Source: Nocardia grenadensis NBRC 108939 (GTDB lineage: Bacteria; Actinomycetota; Actinomycetes; Mycobacteriales; Mycobacteriaceae). Taken from it: a stretch of DNA of 64,000 nt. Positions 50,554 to 58,774 of the stretch are shown here, piece after piece. The DNA lies in contig NZ_BDCJ01000031.1 of NCBI RefSeq assembly GCF_001613445.1, forward strand, positions 1-64,000, written 5' to 3'. The notes under the pieces were generated by a model that was not told the DNA's origin, made no database searches, and was given only the letters and a program-made list of their open reading frames with translations. How positions within the stretch are numbered: the first letter of the stretch is position 1; the number at the start of each line of letters is the position of its first letter. A program made the position numbers and the translations under genes.

Positions 50554-51126
50554 ATGGGGCAGAAGGAGCAACTGCTGGCGGGCGCGCGCGCCTGCATAGT
50601 GGAACGCGGTTACGCGAACACCACCGCACGCGATATCGCGAACGCGTCCGGAGCGCATCTCGCCTCGATCGGATACCACTTCGGATCAAAGGATGCGCTG
50701 CTCAACGCCGCAGTCCTCGAAATCATCGAAGAGTGGGGCGACCGGCTGACATACGCGGGCACCCTCGGCGCGGGATCGCCCGCGGACCGCCTCGAACGGT
50801 TCCTCGACGGCATCCTCGCCGCCGGCACCGATGAGCGGCGCGTGCTCGTCGCGAGCGTGCAATCCTATGCCCAAGCAGAGTTCGTCCCGGAGCTGCGCGA
50901 ACAACTCCGCCAGGTATACAACACCGCTCGCCGGGATATCGCTGCGCTCGTACTCGGCATCGAACGCGACACCGTAACCGCCGAGCAGGCGGAGACCATC
51001 GGCTCCATCGCTCTCTCCCTGATCAACGGCGCGGTTCTGCAATGGCTGGTCGATCCCGCCGACTCTCGCGGAGCGACCCGAATCGCCGCGGCCGTCTCCG
51101 CATTGGCGCCCGAACAGGTCCCGTGA
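50554..51126 (+). CDS. TetR-family transcriptional regulator
   Basis: This 190-residue regulator has the N-terminal TetR helix-turn-helix (LLAGARACIVERGYANTTARDIANASGAHLASIGYHFGSKDALLNAAVLEII) and a helical ligand-binding domain. The ATG at 50554 is preferred; a GTG at 50548 is in frame. It is divergent from the GH39-like hydrolase. The two GTAC-N-GTAC repeats between them make autoregulation and repression of the hydrolase the simplest model. The ligand is presumably a sugar or glycoside, but this is inference. Confidence 0.88.
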   Translation: MGQKEQLLAGARACIVERGYANTTARDIANASGAHLASIGYHFGSKDALLNAAVLEIIEEWGDRLTYAGTLGAGSPADRLERFLDGILAAGTDERRVLVASVQSYAQAEFVPELREQLRQVYNTARRDIAALVLGIERDTVTAEQAETIGSIALSLINGAVLQWLVDPADSRGATRIAAAVSALAPEQVP

Positions 51127-51569
51127 AGCCGCGCGGACATCGCCCCCCCTCCGCGGAGACACAGAGTGCTGGTAGGGATCGTCTCACCAGGTACATGAGC
51201 TGGCGGCGGGCGCGGATCATCGTCGGCCAGGGCAGCGGATCCGGCGGTTGTCCGGTCGAGTTGATCAGATTGTCGGGCTGTGTCGTCGGTCCCGGCGGCT
51301 CGGGTCGCCGTGCTATCGGCCGAATCCAAGCGGATATGGCGTAGCTGCGGGTCGGTGGTGCGGGAAGCGCCCGGGACGATAACGAGCCGGCTGCGTCGAT
51401 GTACTGGTGGAGTCCGGGTTCGGAGCCGGGCCCCGCGGCAGCGTGCTGTCGATGCCGGGATATGCGGCGGCGGTCGCCGAGGCGTCACGAGAAGTGGCCG
51501 CAGTACCGGCCGAGCATCGCGCGACCGAATAACCGGCGTCGGCGCTGCGTCGTGTCGACCCGGAAATGG
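51127..51569. other. Intergenic region before the end of the mce operon
   Basis: These 443 bp lie between the tetR-type gene and the terminator of the convergent mce operon. Frames here are random-looking and match no family. No RNA or repeat was noticed. Confidence 0.4.
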
Positions 51570-51599
51570 CAGGGTGACGCCCCAGAAGGCGCCACCCTG
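51570..51599 (-). terminator. mce operon terminator
   Basis: A 12-bp stem with one mismatch (CAGGGTGGCGCC with GGCGTCACCCTG on the minus strand) and a short loop lies 12 bp after the stop of the last Mce-associated gene. Confidence 0.7.
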
Positions 51600-51611
51600 T
51601 CGCTGTTCGGC

Positions 51612-52238
51612 TCAGTTACCCGGCTGCGGGGCGGGTTGTCCGCCCTCGGGGGCGGCCGGCGCCGGACCGGCGGGCGCGGGCTGTCCGCCCTGACCACCCA
51701 CACCCGCGAGCATGGCCAGCTCCCACTGGTTCACGATCCAACGGTCGCCGTCCTTTTCCAGGGTCGCGGTCACCGCGATGTCCTGGCGCTTCGGCTCGGG
51801 CGTCACCGAATTCGTCTTCATGAGGCCGATATTGACGAGTACCTTCGCGGATTTCTCGTCCCCGGACTGGAAACCGCAGGTCGCCTCGTCGACCCAGGAT
51901 TTCACCTTGGATTCGGTGAGCAGCTGGCGCAGTACATCCCAGTTCTGCTCGAGCGAGGACACCACATTGTCGGTGGCGCCGTCCTTCATGGCCTGCATGA
52001 AGCCGTCCAGGTCGCCCTGATAGTCGTAGGTGTTGGTGGCGCGGGCGAAATCGCATGCGGCGCGGGTGGACTGGTCCTGGGCGGCAAGCTCTCCACGGTT
52101 CTCCTGGAACGCACGGAAGTACACGACACCGGCGGCGACCAGCGCCACCAGCACCACACCCGCCACGAAGGCAGCCACCACCGGCAGCAGTCCGGACTTG
52201 TCGCCGCTGTCCGGTGCCGCGGTCTCGTTCTTGACCAT
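51612..52238 (-). CDS. Mce-associated membrane protein (Mam), downstream copy
   Basis: This 208-residue protein has a short cytoplasmic N-terminus, one transmembrane helix (LLPVVAAFVAGVVLVALVAAGVVYF) and an extracytoplasmic NTF2-like domain (TRAACDFARATNTYDYQGDLDGFMQAM, LEKDGDRWIVNQWELAML). A Pro/Gly/Ala-rich tail ends it. Such Mam proteins stabilise Mce complexes. It is the last gene of the mce operon, 39 bp after the larger Mam gene, and is followed by a terminator. Confidence 0.85.
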   Translation of the reverse strand: MVKNETAAPDSGDKSGLLPVVAAFVAGVVLVALVAAGVVYFRAFQENRGELAAQDQSTRAACDFARATNTYDYQGDLDGFMQAMKDGATDNVVSSLEQNWDVLRQLLTESKVKSWVDEATCGFQSGDEKSAKVLVNIGLMKTNSVTPEPKRQDIAVTATLEKDGDRWIVNQWELAMLAGVGGQGGQPAPAGPAPAAPEGGQPAPQPGN

Positions 52239-52277
52239 AGCTTCGAGTCCTAACGTCTGGTCGTCTCGCGGCTGCAG

Positions 52278-53261
52278 CTACTGCTGCATCATCGGCGTAT
52301 CGAAGTCGGCGACCAGCCAGGTGCCGTCGATCTTCTGCATGGAGACATTCGCGGCTACCTTGACCTGCCCCGGCCCCTGCTCCTGCGGAACGTTCGCGGT
52401 GGTGAACTGCTGGTCGATGACCAGCACCACGCGCGCCTCGTCACCGGACCCGGATTCGTAACCGCACTGCACCCCGGTCGCGGTGGAGCTGACCTCGGAC
52501 TCGGCGAACCGGGTCTTCAGATCCGGTCCGATCTGCGAGACCAGTTTCTTCCACTCACCGGTGGCGGACCGGTCCAGGCGCTGTATGTAGTCGTCGGCCC
52601 CGTCGCCGGTGTAGGTCGCGAAAGTGTTCCCGAAATCGCAGGCGGCCTTGGTGGCCGAGGCCCGCCGGTCCAGTTCGTCCTGCTTGTTCCCGGCGAGGAA
52701 GAAGAAGACCCCGACCGCGACGAGGGCGGCCACCAGCAGCGCCGCGGCACCGATCAACGCGGGCAGCGGGAACGGCGAGCGGCGGCCGGTGGGTGTCGCG
52801 CCTTCGCCGGACTTCGCCTCCTCCTCGGCGGCGGACTTCTTCCCGATATCGACCTTCTCGGTGGCGGCCTCCGATTCGCTCGCCGCCACCGTGGCGCCGG
52901 ATTCCGCCGCGCCGGCCTTGTCCACCAGTACTGCGTCGTCGGCGGCTGCTCCGGCCTTGCCGATCACCGCCGTCTTCTCGTCGCCCGCGGTACCGGCGCG
53001 GGCCGCATCGGGCTCGGCGGCGGACGCCGACTTCGTGGTTTCCGAGGCCGAATCCGAAGCATCCGCCTTTCCGGACCGCGCGGTGGTGTCCGCGGCTCCG
53101 GTTTCCGACGCGGGCTCATCGGCTCTGTTCTCGGTCGCGCCGCTACTCGGCGCGGCGTCGGTTTCGTCTTTACCGGAAGGGGAGTGCTCAGCCGCGGCGT
53201 CCGCTGGCACACCGGTGCCTTCCGGCTCCAAGGGATCGGAGACGGGTTTTTCTGAGGACAT
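52278..53261 (-). CDS. Mce-associated membrane protein (Mam) with long acidic N-terminus
   Basis: In this 327-residue protein the first 160 residues are a low-complexity Ala/Glu/Ser/Asp-rich region predicted to be disordered and cytoplasmic. A transmembrane helix follows (FPLPALIGAAALLVAALVAVGVFFFLAG). The extracytoplasmic domain (TKAACDFGNTFATYTGDGADDYIQRLD, QKIDGTWLVADFDTPMMQQ) is homologous to that of the next gene. The two Mam genes are therefore tandem paralogues. It lies 135 bp downstream of mceF. Confidence 0.85.
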   Translation of the reverse strand: MSSEKPVSDPLEPEGTGVPADAAAEHSPSGKDETDAAPSSGATENRADEPASETGAADTTARSGKADASDSASETTKSASAAEPDAARAGTAGDEKTAVIGKAGAAADDAVLVDKAGAAESGATVAASESEAATEKVDIGKKSAAEEEAKSGEGATPTGRRSPFPLPALIGAAALLVAALVAVGVFFFLAGNKQDELDRRASATKAACDFGNTFATYTGDGADDYIQRLDRSATGEWKKLVSQIGPDLKTRFAESEVSSTATGVQCGYESGSGDEARVVLVIDQQFTTANVPQEQGPGQVKVAANVSMQKIDGTWLVADFDTPMMQQ

Positions 53262-53396
53262 CTGTACTGTTCACACCTTCCCGGCGCGGCTCTGCGAAAC
53301 GCGCCGTAATCTACCGGTCGAAAACGACCGCCGGGTGTGGCGGGCATCTCTGCGAGAGTATGCACCGTCGCACCCGGCGCGCGGCGACCGGTCCTC

Positions 53397-54560
53397 CTAC
53401 CGCACGGGCGGCAGCGTACGTTCGTTCGGATCCACCCCCGGCGGGATGGTGGCGCCGTTGTTCGGGATGTTCGGTCGCGGTGCGTTCACCGCGCCACGGA
53501 TCTGCTCCCCCGGTCCGGGGCTATCGCAGTAGTTCCACCTCGGGATGGTGCCGTCCTGGATGACCTGGGTCTTCATCGGAGTGGACTGGTACTGGCAGTA
53601 CGGCCGGAACCAGATATCGAGGATGGTGTGGAACTCGTTGTCGTGGGCGGGCACACCGAGTGCGGCGCCACCGATCTCGAGTGCCGGGAAGAGCGCGGCC
53701 AGCGCGGGGGTGCGCAGCTGCGCCGCCCGGGTGAGGGCGAGGAAATTGTTGGCCAGCGCGGTGATCGGGTCGCTGGTGCTGTCCAGGGTGGCGGTCACGC
53801 TCGCGAACTGTCCCGGCGCCTGATCGAGCACCTTGATCAGTTCGGCGTTGGCCTTGTTGAACTGATCGAACAGCACCCGCGAATTGGCGGTCAACGTGCC
53901 CAGATCGGGCTGGGCCTGGGAGGTGGTGCCCGCGATGGTGCGCAGATTGGCGATGAGGTGTGTGGTCTGCGGCAGCAGCGAATCCATCCCCGCGGTGACC
54001 AGGCTGACGCCTTCGATCAGTGAACGCAGCTGATCGGGCCCCCCGCTGAGCGCGGTATCGAGCTCGTTCAGGATCACCGCGAAATGTTCCGGGTTCACCT
54101 GGGCGATGAGATCGCTGGAATTCTCCAGCACCGCCGAAATCGGGACCGGGGTACTCACGCGCTCTGGATCGAAGGTGACCTCCGAACCGTCGGTCAGGTA
54201 CGGGCCCTGGTCGCCGGCCGGCCGGAAATCGATGTACTGTTCACCGGCGCCCGACAGGGCCTGTACGGCCACCTTCGTATCCACCGGGATGTCGTAGCGG
54301 GAATCGATCTCGGCCTTCGCCTGGATACCGGCGCCGTCGTCGACGAGCCGGAGGTCGCTCACCTCACCGACCCGGTAACCGCGCAGGGTGACATCGTTGC
54401 CGGGCTGCAGCCCACCGGACCGGTCGAGGTTCACGGTGACGGTGTAGGTGTTGCGCAGCGGATTTACCCGCATGACGTTGACCAGCAGATAGGTACCGCC
54501 GATCACCAGCGCCAGCACGAGTCCGATATTGGACAGCAGGATCTTGTTCTTGGACAACAT
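53397..54560 (-). CDS. mceF: Mce family protein MceF
   Basis: This 387-residue periplasmic lipid-transport subunit has an N-terminal membrane anchor (ILLSNIGLVLALVIGGTYLL) and an MCE domain (YTVTVNLDRSGGLQPGNDVTLRGYRVGEVSDLRLVDDGAGIQAKAEI). A long helical region lines the conduit. The C-terminus is Pro-rich (ATIPPGVDPNERTLPPVR). The ATG at 54560 (TGATG with the mceE stop) has GGAGG six bases upstream; an overlapping GTG at 54563 is the alternative. It is sixth in the mceA-F order. Confidence 0.9.
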   Translation of the reverse strand: MLSKNKILLSNIGLVLALVIGGTYLLVNVMRVNPLRNTYTVTVNLDRSGGLQPGNDVTLRGYRVGEVSDLRLVDDGAGIQAKAEIDSRYDIPVDTKVAVQALSGAGEQYIDFRPAGDQGPYLTDGSEVTFDPERVSTPVPISAVLENSSDLIAQVNPEHFAVILNELDTALSGGPDQLRSLIEGVSLVTAGMDSLLPQTTHLIANLRTIAGTTSQAQPDLGTLTANSRVLFDQFNKANAELIKVLDQAPGQFASVTATLDSTSDPITALANNFLALTRAAQLRTPALAALFPALEIGGAALGVPAHDNEFHTILDIWFRPYCQYQSTPMKTQVIQDGTIPRWNYCDSPGPGEQIRGAVNAPRPNIPNNGATIPPGVDPNERTLPPVR

Positions 54561-55654
54561 CACTGGCCTCCCACGCGGTACTGCACGACCTGGAGGATCT
54601 GGAGCAGACTGCCCGCGAAGTCCTGCAGATCGCGCCCATCGTAGAAGTGGCTGGTGCCGGGCGCGGTCAGCATGGCGATATCGAGATTGGTCACGTTGAC
54701 CTGGGCCGCCAGGCTGCTACCGCGGAAGGTGGCGTTCACCGGGCCCTTCAGATCGTGCAGGGCGTCCATCAGCGCGCCGAAGTTGTCGCCGGTGGCCGCG
54801 AGCGCCGCCATCAGGCTGTTCAGATTGTCCAGCGTGCCGGCCAGATCGCCGCCGGTGGTGTTCGCGTAGTCGCCGAGCGCCGCGCTGGTGGTCGCGATCT
54901 TGCCCAGCAGATCCCCGAGCGCCCGGTTGTTCTCGGCGATGGCGCCGATCATATCGGGCAGCGTGTCGGCCACCTGACCGAGTTCGGCCCGCCGGGTATC
55001 GAGAGTATTGGCCAGCACATTGAATTCGCCGAGCACACTGTCGATCCGCGCGGAGTTGGCATTGATACTCGAGACCACGCCCGTGATCTCGTTGACCAGA
55101 TGCACCAGCTGATCGCTGCGCCCGCCGACGATCGAGTCCAGTTCGGTGCCCAGCCGGGTGAGGTGGGCGATACCGCCGCCGTTGAACATCAGCGATACCG
55201 ACAGCAGCAGTTCCTCCACTGTCGCACCGGCCGAGGTCTTCTCGATGGGCAGCGTATCGCCGTCGGTGAGCAGCCGCCTGCCCTGTTCGGTGGGCGGTTT
55301 GGAGACCGCGATGAACACATCGCCGAGCGGGGTGGCCTGGCGCAGTTCGGCGGTGGTGCCCTCCGGGAGGTCGATATCCTTGCGGATCTCCATGTCGACG
55401 ATGGCCTGGAAGTTCTTGGTCGCGATATCGGTGACCACACCGACATCGGAACCGCCGATCTTCACCTTGGCCTGGTCGGGCAGGTTCAGCGCGTTCTCGA
55501 ACACCGCCTTCAGCGTGAACGTGTCACCGCCGATACCGGGTTTCGGCAGCGGAATGTCCTCCACGGTCAGACCGCATCCGGAGGCCAGCACCACCGTCCC
55601 GGCCGCGGCGAGGGCGGCCATGGCACGGCGGGCCCGGCGGATCGTTCGCATCAT
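54560..55654 (-). CDS. mceE: Mce family lipoprotein MceE
   Basis: This 364-residue lipoprotein has the signal peptide RRAMAALAAAGTVVLASGC with a clear lipobox (LASGC). The MCE domain (FTLKAVFENALNLPDQAKVKIGGSDVGVVTDIATKNFQAIVDMEI) precedes a long coiled-coil-like helical region. MceE is the usual lipoprotein of mce operons (LprK in M. tuberculosis). The start overlaps the mceD stop as ATGA. Confidence 0.92.
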   Translation of the reverse strand: MMRTIRRARRAMAALAAAGTVVLASGCGLTVEDIPLPKPGIGGDTFTLKAVFENALNLPDQAKVKIGGSDVGVVTDIATKNFQAIVDMEIRKDIDLPEGTTAELRQATPLGDVFIAVSKPPTEQGRRLLTDGDTLPIEKTSAGATVEELLLSVSLMFNGGGIAHLTRLGTELDSIVGGRSDQLVHLVNEITGVVSSINANSARIDSVLGEFNVLANTLDTRRAELGQVADTLPDMIGAIAENNRALGDLLGKIATTSAALGDYANTTGGDLAGTLDNLNSLMAALAATGDNFGALMDALHDLKGPVNATFRGSSLAAQVNVTNLDIAMLTAPGTSHFYDGRDLQDFAGSLLQILQVVQYRVGGQ

Positions 55655-56751
55655 TTTGTCAGTCCCAGCAGTGCGGCGGTGAGTCCGAAGTCGGGTCCGA
55701 AATCTTCGGGCCGGCCGGTGCGGCAGCCGTCGGACTTCATCTGTATCCGTTCGCAGAACAGGCTGATGAGCTCGCCGCCTCCGAGGTTCGTGCCGATCAG
55801 CGCGTGCAGCCGGACGTAGCCCTGCTCGTAGTTCATCGACCGGTGGATACTCTGCAGCAGCATCGGCGCGACGTCGACCACTTCGGTGACACCGTGCGCG
55901 TTGGCCCGCAGCTGCTCGATCACGGTGTTCATCCGGTTCAGCGTGTCCACCAGCTGATCCTGATGCTGCGCGAAGACCGAACTGGTGTTGTTCAGGAAGT
56001 CGTAGAGCTGCTGCAGGGTGGCCTGCAGGCCCGGCGCTTGTTCGGCCAGCATGGTGGTCATCTGGGTGGCCTGGTTGCTGAAATCGCGAACCGCCTGGTC
56101 GTTCTCGGCCAGCATCGTGGTCAGCTCATTGAGCTTGATGATGATGTTCGAGATGTGGTCCTTGTTGTCGACACCGACCTTCAGCGCGCTCGACAGCGCG
56201 TTGAGGGTGTCACGCATCTTCGCGCCCTGGCCGTTGAGCATCGGGTACAGCACCCGGCCCGAGAGCGGGCCGACGCCTTCCTGCCCCTCCTGGGGTTTGA
56301 GCGCATCGGCGAACTTGTCGATGGTCTTGAGCATCGTGTCCAGTTCCACCGGGACATCGGTGCGTTCCAGCGGTAGATGATCGCCGTCCTCGAGGGTATC
56401 GCCTTCGACGTAGCGGGGGGTCATCTCGATATGCCGGTCGGTGACGATGGAGGGGGAGACCACCACCGCCATAGCGTCCTTGGGGATCTGCACATCACCG
56501 TCGAGGGTCATATGGACCTCGACCAGATCGCCGTGCGGCACGATCTTGTCGACCTTGCCGACCTCGAGCCCGAGCACGGTGATGGGGTTGCCCTCGAACA
56601 TGCCGGCGATGTTCTCGAAATCGGCGGTGACCTTGATATCCCCGCCGGTCACACTGTTCACCACCGAACAGCTGCCGAGTGCGACCGCCGACACGCCGAT
56701 GACCAGCGCCTGGGCGGTACGCTTCACGATCCCGATCTTGTTCTTGATCAT
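55651..56751 (-). CDS. mceD: Mce family protein MceD, with lipobox
   Basis: This 366-residue Mce subunit has an N-terminus, RTAQALVIGVSAVALGSC, that ends in a good lipobox (ALGSC), so it is probably a lipoprotein rather than a simple anchored protein. The MCE domain is IKVTADFENIAGMFEGNPITVLGLEVGKVDKIVPHGDLVEVHMTL, followed by a long helical region and a C-terminus with paired cysteines. The ATG at 56751 overlaps the mceC stop (ATGA); the upstream extension to 56808 lies inside mceC and is not used. Confidence 0.9.
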   Translation of the reverse strand: MIKNKIGIVKRTAQALVIGVSAVALGSCSVVNSVTGGDIKVTADFENIAGMFEGNPITVLGLEVGKVDKIVPHGDLVEVHMTLDGDVQIPKDAMAVVVSPSIVTDRHIEMTPRYVEGDTLEDGDHLPLERTDVPVELDTMLKTIDKFADALKPQEGQEGVGPLSGRVLYPMLNGQGAKMRDTLNALSSALKVGVDNKDHISNIIIKLNELTTMLAENDQAVRDFSNQATQMTTMLAEQAPGLQATLQQLYDFLNNTSSVFAQHQDQLVDTLNRMNTVIEQLRANAHGVTEVVDVAPMLLQSIHRSMNYEQGYVRLHALIGTNLGGGELISLFCERIQMKSDGCRTGRPEDFGPDFGLTAALLGLTK

Positions 56752-57746
56752 CCCTGGCACCCCTCGGCGACTTCGGCGAAGCACAACCAGTTGTCCGGGA
56801 ACAGCCACGGAATACCGACCTCGGCGTAGTTGCCGTTACCCCACGCATTGGCCAGGTAGCGCACCGAGGGCGGCATGATCGACAGCAGCCGATCCAGGTT
56901 GTCCTTGTTCTTCTGCAGGCCCGTCGCCATGGTGTTCAGCTGGTCGAGCGTGGTGCTGAACTGGTTGTTGTTCTGGGCCCCGATCGCCTGCAACTGCGCG
57001 GTCAGCGTGGCCACATTGTCGAGCAGGGTGCGCAGCAGCTGCTGCCGTTCCACCACCCGCGAGGCGATGGCCTCGCCCTGGGTGATGATCAGCAGCGCGC
57101 TGTTTCGGTTGTCGGCCAAGATGGTGGTCACCCGGTCGAGGTCGGAGAGCAACTGCGCGACATCGCCCTTACGCTTGTCGATCACCTTGGCCAGCGCGCC
57201 GATACTGTCCAGCGACTGGACGACCAGTTCCGGCGACCCCTTCAACTGCTCGTTGAACAGGTTCAGCGATTCGGCCAGTTTGCCGGGATCGAGTTCCTGG
57301 AACTCCGGGGTGCCCTTGGTGACCACATCGGCGAGGTCGTAGGGGACCGCGGTATTGGTCTTCGGGATCCGGTCGTCGGGCAGGCCGGAGCCGTCACCGG
57401 GATCCAGGTCCACGTAGCGGGCGCCGAGCAGGGTCGCCATCTTGATGGACGCCCGGGCATCGGGTCCGAGCTTCACGTCATTGCTGATCTGCAGGGTCAG
57501 CAGGACGTGGTCGCCCTCGAGTTCGGCGGACGCGACCCGGCCCACCGGCACCCCGGCGATATCGACCTTGTCCCCGACGGTGATACCGGCGGACTGGACG
57601 AATTCGGCCTCGATGGACTGTTCACCGATCCCGAGGTTGCGGAATCCGCTGGAGGCGATCACCACCACAGCGACCACGATGACGCCGATGATGCCGAGGC
57701 CGAAGTACCGATTGTTGTTGAACCAGGTTTTGAGTTTCGTCATCAT
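56748..57746 (-). CDS. mceC: Mce family protein MceC
   Basis: This 332-residue Mce subunit has an N-terminal anchor (NRYFGLGIIGVIVVAVVVIASS), an MCE domain (IEAEFVQSAGITVGDKVDIAGVPVGRVASAELEGDHVLLTLQI) and a helical region with regular Leu/Val spacing. Two cysteines sit near the C-terminus (NWLCFAEVAEGC). The start is ATG at 57746, overlapping the mceB stop (ATGA). It lacks the long Pro-rich tail seen in some mycobacterial MceC proteins. Confidence 0.9.
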   Translation of the reverse strand: MMTKLKTWFNNNRYFGLGIIGVIVVAVVVIASSGFRNLGIGEQSIEAEFVQSAGITVGDKVDIAGVPVGRVASAELEGDHVLLTLQISNDVKLGPDARASIKMATLLGARYVDLDPGDGSGLPDDRIPKTNTAVPYDLADVVTKGTPEFQELDPGKLAESLNLFNEQLKGSPELVVQSLDSIGALAKVIDKRKGDVAQLLSDLDRVTTILADNRNSALLIITQGEAIASRVVERQQLLRTLLDNVATLTAQLQAIGAQNNNQFSTTLDQLNTMATGLQKNKDNLDRLLSIMPPSVRYLANAWGNGNYAEVGIPWLFPDNWLCFAEVAEGCQG

Positions 57747-58774
57747 GGCCGGCACACCGCCGATTGCGAATTGCCGCCGATCTGGGAGAACAGCCCGCGC
57801 GGGAAGAGCACGCCGTAGAGCGATACATCCAGTCGGCAGATGTAGGCGTTGGCGTACGCGCCCTCGGAGGTGAAGCGCCCGGCGTCGGCGAGGATGGACG
57901 GGAGGTCGATCGCGGCCTGATCCAGCTTGGCGCCATTGGCCAGGAACAGGGTCAAAGCGTCACGTGTCGAATTCTGGACGGCCTCCAGCTTCGGCTGGAT
58001 ATCGCCCACCATGCCGACGAGAGCCGTGGTCGCGCCCGCGATCTGCTCGGTCGAGCCGAGCAGCTGCTGCCCCTGCTCGTACAGCCCGCCGATCAGCGCC
58101 CGTGTCTGGGTTATCAGCGTCTCCAATTCGTCCCCTCGTTTGGCCAGACCGGCCATCACACCGCTGAGGTTGGTGATCACATCGCTGAGGATGGCGTCGC
58201 GCCGCTGGAAGTCGCTTGCCATGGTGGCGGCCTGGGTGATGAACGAGCTCAGCGACACCCGATCACCCTGTAACGCGAGGATGAAAGTTTCCGAGAGCCG
58301 GTTCACCTGCGCGGGCTCGAGCACTTCGAACAGCGGCTGGAAACCGTTGAGCAGCGCCGAGATATCGAAGGACGGCTCGGTGCGGTCCACCGGGATGGTG
58401 CTGTCCTCGTCCAACTGGTTCGTATCGCCACCGGATCCCGGCGCCAGCGCGACATAGCGCTGGCCGATCAGGTTCTGGTAGCGCACCAGCGCCTTCGTAT
58501 TGCCGAAGAGCGTCTGATCGTCCTGGACGATAAAGCTGACCTTGGCATTGTGATCGTCGGTGACCTCGATCTTCTGGACCTTGCCGACCCGCACGCCCGC
58601 CATCCGGACGTCGTCACCCTCGCGCAAGCCCAGAACATCGGTGAAAACCGCGGAATACGATTTCGTTCCACCGTCGACGGTCCGGGCCAGCGTATTCCAC
58701 ACCAGCACCGTGACCAGCACGGATACCACCGCGAACAGGCCGAACCCGATCAGCGGTTTGCGAACTCCCCTCAC
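57743..58774 (-). CDS. mceB: Mce family protein MceB
   Basis: This 343-residue Mce subunit begins with the anchor PLIGFGLFAVVSVLVTVLVWNTLA. The MCE domain follows (YSAVFTDVLGLREGDDVRMAGVRVGKVQKIEVTDDHNAKVSFIV), and then a helical region and a short C-terminus containing YICRLDVSLYG. The GTG start overlaps the mceA stop by four bases (GTGA). Confidence 0.9.
   Translation of the reverse strand: MRGVRKPLIGFGLFAVVSVLVTVLVWNTLARTVDGGTKSYSAVFTDVLGLREGDDVRMAGVRVGKVQKIEVTDDHNAKVSFIVQDDQTLFGNTKALVRYQNLIGQRYVALAPGSGGDTNQLDEDSTIPVDRTEPSFDISALLNGFQPLFEVLEPAQVNRLSETFILALQGDRVSLSSFITQAATMASDFQRRDAILSDVITNLSGVMAGLAKRGDELETLITQTRALIGGLYEQGQQLLGSTEQIAGATTALVGMVGDIQPKLEAVQNSTRDALTLFLANGAKLDQAAIDLPSILADAGRFTSEGAYANAYICRLDVSLYGVLFPRGLFSQIGGNSQSAVCRP

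Noticed and set aside
51280..51700. Several plus-strand frames downstream of the tetR-type gene
   Set aside because: Their translations are Arg/Gly/Ala-rich shadows that run into the antisense of the Mce-associated gene.
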